In this document: positions 29,192-35,883 of the stretch, piece after piece
Layout: the number at the start of each line of letters is the position of its first letter
How positions within the stretch are numbered: the first letter of the stretch is position 1
Assembly: GCA_018666195.1 (NCBI GenBank)
Contig: JABJAG010000002.1
Location: 1 to 35,883 of the forward strand
Length of the DNA stretch: 35,883 bases
Reading direction: 5' to 3'
DNA from: Alphaproteobacteria bacterium
Lineage (GTDB): Bacteria; Pseudomonadota; Alphaproteobacteria; UBA6615
Made by a program: the position numbers and the translations under genes
The notes under the pieces: model-generated
The model's input: only the letters and a program-made list of their open reading frames with translations
What the model was told of the DNA's origin: nothing
The model's database searches: none

Positions 29192-29302
29192 TTAAATCAG
29201 GGAATTAAGTCGCAATATGAGGCGTTAACCTCAATAGACAGTCCCACAATCGGTAGTATGGTATATTTCTGGGTAAAAAGTTCTCATCCGAATGGTTTCG
29301 AA

Positions 29303-29666
29303 ATGAGACAGAAGAGCGCCCTTGTCCTGACAGCCGCCCTTGCCGTAGCGATGGTGTCATTTGCCGCGAATTCGGCATATGCGCAGGTTATCAACCTGTT
29401 GTTCGAAGACCGCGCTGCAGACGTCAAGATTGGCGAAGAGTTTGAAGCCCTGAATGACCCCTTCGAGATTCGTTGGAGCGCCACCGGTGGCAAGATCACC
29501 GTCAGGCTGCTTGGCCCGGATGGTCAGCCTAAAATTGCTGGCGATCCGCAGTCCCGTCTGGACGACGAACCCCCCCATGATCGGCAAAATGTCCTTCGCC
29601 GGACCGGGCAAATTCAAGATCGCGGTTGACGCGAGCGGCCCCTGGCACATCCGGGTTGTCCAGTAA
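29303..29666 (+). pseudogene. Small exported hypothetical protein, frameshifted at a C7 run
   Basis: Signal peptide MRQKSALVLTAALAVAMVSFAANSAYA; frame 2 to about 29576, then frame 0 ...MIGKMSFAGPGKFKIAVDASGPWHIRVVQ*. Confidence 0.7.
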
Positions 29667-29709
29667 CCGCCGACGCCTTTCTGTCGCGTTCTAGTTCTTA
29701 TAATAATGA

Positions 29710-29737
29710 CCCTGGCCCCTCACGGGGCCAGGGTTTT
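29710..29737 (+). terminator. Rho-independent terminator
   Basis: CCCTGGCCCC-TCAC-GGGGCCAGGG-TTTT. Confidence 0.9.
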
Positions 29738-29884
29738 ATTGTTTGTGAAAGCTGCGTTTCCCAGAATCGTCACCTTGCAGCCACATGACCGCTTTGATCG
29801 CGTGTGACATTTGGAATACGGCGACAGTTTCGTCGTCTACAAACTGCGAAATGACATACCGCTGAAACAGCAAGTTGAGATACA

Positions 29885-30475
29885 GTGTTCTTGAAACGAC
29901 GAAAGACGGGCGCACCGAGCAGCCAAATGGCAGCCAAGGCCGACCCGCACGGGAAAACAGAAATGAACGACGTGGAACAGACCTCAGGCACTCCGGCCAG
30001 AAGCCTTGATGAAGTACCCCCGGTGCCCCTTTCCGGAGCAACACAGCGGCGTGGCACGGAACCGAACCGGGCAACACGCAGTGTCGGCGCGCGGATGACC
30101 GTAGGCCCGGGCATCAAGCTCAAAGGTGAGGTTTCCGACTGCGATACGCTTGTCGTTGAAGGAACCGTTGAAGCCACGCTGACCAGCGAAGTCCTCGAAG
30201 TTGCCGAAGGCGGCACCTATACCGGCAGCGCAACCGTGACGGATGCCGAGGTGCATGGCCGGTTCGAAGGTGAACTGACTGTCACCGGAGTCCTGCAAAT
30301 TCGCGCCACAGGTCATGTCACAGGCACAATCAAATATGGTCGCATTGAAGTGGAATCGGGCGGCGAGATCGCAGGCACGATCACACGCGACGAAAGCACT
30401 GGCGCTGCCACGTCCTCATCTGGACGTCCGACAGCCCCGTCAGCACCGCCCGTACGGAGCGCGGCTGCCAGCTAA
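29885..30475 (+). CDS. Bactofilin (polymer-forming cytoskeletal protein)
   Basis: 196 aa; VGPGIKLKGEVSDCDTLVVEGTVEATL...GHVTGTIKYGRIEVESGGEIAGTI. Confidence 0.92.
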   Translation: MFLKRRKTGAPSSQMAAKADPHGKTEMNDVEQTSGTPARSLDEVPPVPLSGATQRRGTEPNRATRSVGARMTVGPGIKLKGEVSDCDTLVVEGTVEATLTSEVLEVAEGGTYTGSATVTDAEVHGRFEGELTVTGVLQIRATGHVTGTIKYGRIEVESGGEIAGTITRDESTGAATSSSGRPTAPSAPPVRSAAAS

Positions 30476-30739
30476 GGGCCCCACCATGTCGGAAATGTGC
30501 GGCGAAAACGCACATAAGCAGCACTGCTGATTGACTTGTGCGGCCTTGATTCCTACATTCCGGCCATCATTGACATCCCGGTACCGGTCGTCGCGCACAT
30601 CGCGCGACCGTTCCCGAACGAGCAAACCAAATGGATTGCGCGCGCATGAACGCGTCCCAAAATTGCTCGCCACCGCCATACCGCTCTCCTCGGCTGACTG
30701 ATCGCCGAACCAGAGCGCCACAACTATGGAGTGCTTAAA

Positions 30740-31300
30740 ATGGCTGAAGAAAAACTCGCAATTGCAATCATTGCCGCCGCAGGATTTGCCGAAACCACGT
30801 TTACCGACACCCAGAAAACGTTGCTGGCCCAGGGCCGCAAGGTCAAGGTGATCTCCCCCGATGGCGGTCTTGTTCAGGGCTGGCATGACGGCGCCTGGGG
30901 CCATCATTTCATGGCCGATGAGGACATCGCGGAATCTCTGGCTGCAGACTATGCCGGACTGATTCTTCCCGATGGCAAGAACAGCGCCGATACGCTGATC
31001 GAAAACGTTCACACCAAGCGCCTGATCTCGGCGTTCATGGATGCCGAACAGCCGGTCCTCGTCGTGGGCGATGCCCTGCGCCTGCTGGTGCCAGCCGGTG
31101 TTGTTGCCGCACGTCGTATCGCCGGCGCAGCCGAAGTGGACGAAGAAGTTTCCCGCGCTGGTGCTGAACTGGTTGCAGATCAAAACCTGGTCACAGACGG
31201 TAACCTGATCACGGCCACCAGCGATTCCAACAGCGGCGCGCGTCTGGAAGCGTTTCTCGGCCTGATCGTTGAGAGCGAAGCCGTTCCACAGGCTGCCTGA
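30740..31300 (+). CDS. DJ-1/PfpI-superfamily protein without cysteine
   Basis: VKVISPDGGLVQGW, LILPDGKNSADTL; elbow region PVLVVGDALRLLV. Confidence 0.7.
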   Translation: MAEEKLAIAIIAAAGFAETTFTDTQKTLLAQGRKVKVISPDGGLVQGWHDGAWGHHFMADEDIAESLAADYAGLILPDGKNSADTLIENVHTKRLISAFMDAEQPVLVVGDALRLLVPAGVVAARRIAGAAEVDEEVSRAGAELVADQNLVTDGNLITATSDSNSGARLEAFLGLIVESEAVPQAA

Positions 31301-31327
31301 AGGGCTACTGCAAAGAATTAAGTGGCG

Positions 31328-31353
31328 AACGCCCGGCTTCGGCCGGGCGTTTT
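31328..31353 (+). terminator. Rho-independent terminator
   Basis: AACGCCCGGC-TTCG-GCCGGGCGTT, T-rich tail. Confidence 0.9.
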
Positions 31354-31354
31354 G

Positions 31355-32434
31355 CTATCTGCGTTTCTCGAAAGTGGCGATCAGGCTGGGGACGGGCACG
31401 CCATACTCTTCACGCAGGGTTGTACGAGAAATCGAAACAACGCCGAACCCCGAATCTGCCGCTAACTTGCGCAGGTAATTTTCGCTGTGCAGGTAGCGCC
31501 CGGAGGAACTGAGTTCCCAGTCTTCAATGTCCACACCCTCTTCAAAGGTGGCGATGAAAATGGCGTTGTCCGCCAGCACCCGCGCGAGTTCAACGAAGAC
31601 CGGCGCCAGAACACCCAGGTAGATCAGAACGTCAACAGAGATCGCAGCTTCTGCGCTTTCAGCGGGCTGGACGCTGAGCGCGTTTACCAGATCCTGCTCG
31701 ACAAGATCCTGATAGACACCTGTTGCTTTCGCACGCTCCAGCATAGCGGCTGACAAATCCACACCTGTCAGGCGTGCCGCCAGACCCTCCAGTGCGACAC
31801 CGGCCAGACCGGTGCCACACCCCAGATCAATTACATGCTCCAGACCATCGGGTCGGGCCTGCCGCAGCGCTCTGGCGACCTCCTGCGGGCCGGTATATTT
31901 TAGATTGTCGGTCAGATGGCTATCGAAGTGTTCCGCATACCAGTTGAAGAAACCAGACACATAGTCATCGGGTGCACGATCCGGCGAAGCCTCTTCTCCC
32001 AAGGCTGCGATCATGAAGGAAGGCCCCTGACGATCGGGCGCGATCTCCATACACCGCCGGTAATGGTGTAACGCCGTCTTCTTATCATCGAGATTGGAAT
32101 AGTACTCCCCCAGCAACCAATGGGCGCTCAGGCAATCTTCATCGAGGGCCAATGCGTGGGTAAAGAAGGATTTCGCCCGCTTCTCATCACCGTGGAAAAA
32201 CAGAGACGAGCCGACCTCGGTTATATGGTCAGCCTCGACAGCGTTTCCCTTCTGCGTGGCCGATGCGGCCTCATCGTGATTTCCAAGTTTCTCGAGCGCC
32301 TCAGCGTATTTTCGCCAGCCCGCAACATGCTCGGGCACGGCCTCAACAATATCACGAAATGCATTTGCAGCGGATCGGGCATCGCCCTCACGCAGAAGAC
32401 GATCAGCAAGAAAGAAGGTTTCAGAGTTCATCAA
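31355..32434 (-). CDS. TPR-containing class I SAM-dependent methyltransferase
   Basis: 359 aa; N-terminal TPR-like helices, VIDLGCGTGLAGVALEGLAARLTGVDLS. Confidence 0.88.
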   Translation of the reverse strand: MMNSETFFLADRLLREGDARSAANAFRDIVEAVPEHVAGWRKYAEALEKLGNHDEAASATQKGNAVEADHITEVGSSLFFHGDEKRAKSFFTHALALDEDCLSAHWLLGEYYSNLDDKKTALHHYRRCMEIAPDRQGPSFMIAALGEEASPDRAPDDYVSGFFNWYAEHFDSHLTDNLKYTGPQEVARALRQARPDGLEHVIDLGCGTGLAGVALEGLAARLTGVDLSAAMLERAKATGVYQDLVEQDLVNALSVQPAESAEAAISVDVLIYLGVLAPVFVELARVLADNAIFIATFEEGVDIEDWELSSSGRYLHSENYLRKLAADSGFGVVSISRTTLREEYGVPVPSLIATFEKRR

Positions 32435-32528
32435 TCACGTATGCACAATGCAGTTACGCGTTCACATCCGCGTCGTCAGAATGCTGGTTCGAAATGACGA
32501 CAAATTATTGGGGCAATTGCCAGGGCAA

Positions 32529-32750
32529 CTACTTACACTTACCGCCTTTGCCGCCCTTCTTCCCACCACCGCCACTGCCACCAGGCGGGGGGCACGGGGT
32601 CGGTAGCACCTTCGCATTGGCGCTACGGTCCAGACGAACAATCGTCGGTGCCGCATAGGCAACGCCAGCAGCCAGCCCAAGACGCGCCAGTGCCTTGCGG
32701 CGGCTCACGCCGGGAGATGTGCTGTTTACTTCAATCGGTTGGTTTTCCAT
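32529..32750 (-). CDS. Small twin-arginine-signal protein with Gly/Lys-rich tail
   Basis: 73 aa; SRRKALARLGLAAGVAYAAPTIVRLDRSANA then KVLPTPCPPPGGSGGGGKKGGKGGKCK. Confidence 0.7.
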   Translation of the reverse strand: MENQPIEVNSTSPGVSRRKALARLGLAAGVAYAAPTIVRLDRSANAKVLPTPCPPPGGSGGGGKKGGKGGKCK

Positions 32751-32893
32751 GTCTCACCTTTACGCCAGTGGCCACATGCCACAAGGTCACGAACGATCCT
32801 CCCCCGATCGATCGTGTCATACTATATCGGGCAGCGTCGACCACGCAACCCGTTAAATATCGAAGTTCTCTTATTAAACAAGCAGTTACCTAT

Positions 32894-33358
32894 ATGTCAG
32901 ACATAAATCCGCGCACGACTCCCGAGATTGGTGACGCGGCAGCACGGACCGTCGAAACGACACGCGGGGTTTGCCGCCAACTCGTCAATATGGGCTACAC
33001 CGTGCTGACCGAGTTCACCCTGGCCAACAATCGTCGCGCGGACGTCATCGGGCTTTCGGAAAAAGGTGATTTTGTGATCGTCGAGGTCAAGGTCAGCGTC
33101 GCTGATTTCCGGGGCGACACGAAGTGGCCGGAATATGAAGACTTTTGCGACCGTCTCTATTTCGCGGTGCCGCCGGAATTCCCGGATGAATTGATTCCGC
33201 AGGCCACGGGCCTGATCATCGCTGATTCCTGGGGCGCCGAAGAAATTCGTCCTGCACCCGACACCGGACTACATGCCAGCCGACGCAAAGCGCTGACCCT
33301 GCGCTTCGCGCGCAGCGCTGCCGAGCGCCATCAACGCCTGGTCGATCCGCGGATCTGA
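32894..33358 (+). CDS. MmcB family DNA repair protein
   Basis: 155 codons from ATG 32894; RRADVIGLSEKGDFVIVEVKVSVADFRGDTKWPEYEDFCDRLYFAV. Confidence 0.88.
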   Translation: MSDINPRTTPEIGDAAARTVETTRGVCRQLVNMGYTVLTEFTLANNRRADVIGLSEKGDFVIVEVKVSVADFRGDTKWPEYEDFCDRLYFAVPPEFPDELIPQATGLIIADSWGAEEIRPAPDTGLHASRRKALTLRFARSAAERHQRLVDPRI

Positions 33359-33361
33359 AAC

Positions 33362-34822
33362 TCAATCCGAAATGCGCGAAATCGTATTAGTGGTCGAAAA
33401 CCCGTCGACCAGATTGGCCAGCACCACGCGGCCGCCATACCCGGACACGAAATCACCACCGACAACATCATCTGCCGCGTAATCCGCGCCTTTGACGAGA
33501 ACGTCGGGACGAACCTGTTCGATCAGTTCGCGCGGCGTGTCTTCCGCGAACAAAACCACCGCATCGACCCCGGACAGGGACGCGATGACCTGACCGCGTG
33601 CATGCTCGGGCTGAACCGGGCGCCCCGCACCCTTCAGCCGCGCCACCGAAGCATCATCATTGAGGGCGACAATCAGACGATCACAGGCCACACTCGCCTG
33701 TTCGATCAAAGAGACATGACCGGGATGAACCAAATCAAAGCATCCATTGGTGAACCCAACCGACAATCCGCGAGCGCGCCACATGGCAATGCGATCCATC
33801 AAATCATGGCGCTTGAGGAATTTCGAACCCGGCCCCGGCGTTCCGCCCAGTGCATCACCGAGTTCATCCGGGCGCACGATTGCCGTTCCGACTTTCGCAA
33901 CAACAATGCCCGCCGCAACATTGGCAAGCTGCGCGGCATCGGTCAGGGCCAGTCCGCTCGCCAGACCGGCCGCGAGAGTCGCGACCACCGTGTCCCCGGC
34001 ACCCGAAACATCAAAGACTTCGCGCGCGAGAGCAGGCAGATGGGCGCAATCATCGGCCGTCACCACAGCCATGCCCTGCGCACCCCGTGTTGCGATCACC
34101 GCAGACACGCCACAATTCTCCAGCAGCGCGCGCGCGGCCGTTTCCACATCCGCATCCGTGTCGACAGGCAGGCGGGTGGCCTCTGCCAGTTCACGGCGAT
34201 TGGGGGTCAGCACGCTTGCGCCACGATAACGCCCGTAATCGGCGCCCTTGGGGTCGATAATCACAGGCACATCCGCGGCTTTCGCTGCCGCAATGGCACC
34301 GGCGATTACATCTTCGCTCAGGATCCCCTTGCCGTAATCCGACAACACCAGCGCACCATAAGCACCGCTGGCAATCTCTTTCGACAGTTCGTCTGACAGC
34401 TGATCCAGCAACGCCGGCGGCATCGCGCTTAGATCTTCGTCATCGGTACGCAAAAGCTGCTGCACACCTGCAATGTAGCGCGTCTTGACTGTGGTCGGGC
34501 GTGACGCTTCAGTGAGCAGGGCCAATGTGATCGCCGCATCATCTTCCAGGACCACACGCACCTCAGCCCCCGCGGCATCATCACCGACAGCGCCGAACAG
34601 CCGAACGCTGGTTTCCAGTGCAGACAGGTTGCGCGCGACATTGCCTGCGCCCCCCACCGTCACATCCTGGCGCGTGATCCTGAGTACAGGAATGGGTGCT
34701 TCGGGAGAGATGCGCTCCACCGCGCCATAGACAAAGCGGTCGAGCATCACGTCGCCGACGCAAAGCACATTCGCTTCGGCCAGTCGTGGCAACCATTCAA
34801 TCAATCGTGGAGACTTGTTCAT
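33362..34822 (-). CDS. hldE: Bifunctional heptose-7-phosphate kinase/heptose-1-phosphate adenylyltransferase
   Basis: 486 aa; PfkB kinase domain (VFDVSGAGDTVVATLA) plus cytidylyltransferase-like domain (VGFTNGCFDLVHPGHVSLI). Confidence 0.95.
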   Translation of the reverse strand: MNKSPRLIEWLPRLAEANVLCVGDVMLDRFVYGAVERISPEAPIPVLRITRQDVTVGGAGNVARNLSALETSVRLFGAVGDDAAGAEVRVVLEDDAAITLALLTEASRPTTVKTRYIAGVQQLLRTDDEDLSAMPPALLDQLSDELSKEIASGAYGALVLSDYGKGILSEDVIAGAIAAAKAADVPVIIDPKGADYGRYRGASVLTPNRRELAEATRLPVDTDADVETAARALLENCGVSAVIATRGAQGMAVVTADDCAHLPALAREVFDVSGAGDTVVATLAAGLASGLALTDAAQLANVAAGIVVAKVGTAIVRPDELGDALGGTPGPGSKFLKRHDLMDRIAMWRARGLSVGFTNGCFDLVHPGHVSLIEQASVACDRLIVALNDDASVARLKGAGRPVQPEHARGQVIASLSGVDAVVLFAEDTPRELIEQVRPDVLVKGADYAADDVVGGDFVSGYGGRVVLANLVDGFSTTNTISRISD

Positions 34823-34855
34823 GACATCTCTAGATAGCAGTCCGGCAACCGAACG

Positions 34856-35338
34856 TCATCCGGACTCACCCCTGCGTTGAAACAGAAAATCGGCCTGGAT
34901 CGGCGCGCCGTCCGCCGTATGGGCGATATTGAACCGCCCGGCTTCCACGAAGCCCTGCTCTTCGAGAAACGCCGCAACATCCGAAATCAAGGCCTGACCC
35001 TCGTAAAGCGCTTCGAACGACGCCTCGACATAGACATAGGCAAACTCCGGCAGCAGCAAAGCTGAGCCACGTAACACCTCAAGTTCAAAGCCCTGGACGT
35101 CGATCTTGAGCATAGCTGGCGCTGCAATCCGGTCTCGGGACACATAGGCATCGAGCGGCCCCACCGCCACATCGGCCGTTCCGACTTCTTCGGTGCCCGG
35201 AAACAATTCCGACTGGCGGTCGGAAATCGGCAACAGGGACGAGCTGTCCGCTGAAGCGCTGACATGCATGGTCGCCGTCCCCTGTGTGGGCGCGACGGCA
35301 GCTTCATGCAACGTGACCTGATCATCGCCCCGAAACAC
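34856..35338 (-). pseudogene. FkbM-family methyltransferase, C-terminal part only
   Basis: VTLHEAAVAPTQGTATMHVSASADSSSLLP...MLKIDVQGFELEVLRG; no N-terminal SAM-binding region upstream in frame. Confidence 0.65.
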
Positions 35339-35344
35339 TTGCCG

Positions 35345-35883
35345 GGACCGGCTGGCGATGTGGTTTCCTCGATCAGGGTTCGGGCAATTTCACCCGGTGC
35401 CGCAAACCGCAGTTCAGCCTTCGATCCGAACCCGGGGTCCCGGCGCGGTATCACCAGGGCACCCAGCGGGAACTCTGCCCCGAAAGGCACGGTTTCCTCA
35501 CCTTGCAGATGCAGATAGGAAATCGAGTCGTCGGTCAAAAACCAGCGTAATGCGACCAACTCCTCCAGCCCTTTCCCGGGTGGCAGAGGGGTGCGTGCTT
35601 TCGCAGTCAGCCCAAGGGACGTCACACGATGCGGGGCGTGTCCGCCGCTGACGAGCATTCGATCATCAGCGAGATGACGATACCCTCGCACAGTCAGACG
35701 CAACGCCAGGGTCGATTTTCCCGCATGGGCGGGACCGGCAAACAGAATGGCCTTCCCGCCAAGTTCGGAAGCCGCCGCGTGCAGACAGTGATCTGCCATG
35801 CCATGGGCCAGCAAACCGTCAATTAGAAGTCCGGCCAGCGCGTTGGCCACGTTGTGAGAATCCTCGGCAAAGGATTCGCCGCC
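35345..35883 (-). pseudogene. HprK-like kinase N-terminal part, open at window edge; runs out of frame into FkbM part
   Basis: AILFAGPAHAGKSTLALRLTVRGYRHLADDRMLV (Walker A), LVIPRRDPGFGSKAELRFAAPGEIARTLIEET; then non-homologous continuation. Confidence 0.6.

Overview
35.9 kb window of GC-rich chromosomal DNA; the gene content (ChvG/ChvI-type two-component pair, MmcB, HugZ-like protein, PCu(A)C/SCO, bactofilin) suggests an alphaproteobacterium. Left part: 3' end of a 3-hydroxyisobutyrate-dehydrogenase-like gene, a catalase, then a compact six-gene minus-strand operon (about 2376-7593): Gfo/Idh/MocA dehydrogenase, two metallo-beta-lactamase-fold proteins with degraded metal motifs, a duplicated ferredoxin-like barrel protein, an AhpD/CMD-like protein and a signal-peptide-less DctP-like protein. 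A perfect 17-bp palindrome lies upstream of it, and an AEC-type carrier is divergent to it. Middle: two-component pair, SCO1/PCuAC copper proteins, HugZ-like protein, cold-shock protein, pentapeptide-repeat protein, PAS histidine kinase, polA. Right part: GST, VOC, GNAT, zf-CHCC, ABC ATPase plus lipoprotein hydrolase, msrB, tRNA-Arg(CCG), bactofilin, a cysteine-free DJ-1/PfpI-like protein, TPR-methyltransferase plus a tiny RR-signal peptide, mmcB, hldE, and an HprK-like/FkbM junction. An unusual number of genes are disrupted: two poly-C frameshifts, one in-frame amber, a truncated SDR, a gene-tail remnant behind polA, and an out-of-frame HprK/FkbM chimera. No CRISPR array, transposase, integrase or rRNA was seen. 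The best candidate for an undescribed system is the six-gene operon with its operator. All family assignments are by reading motifs, without database searches.
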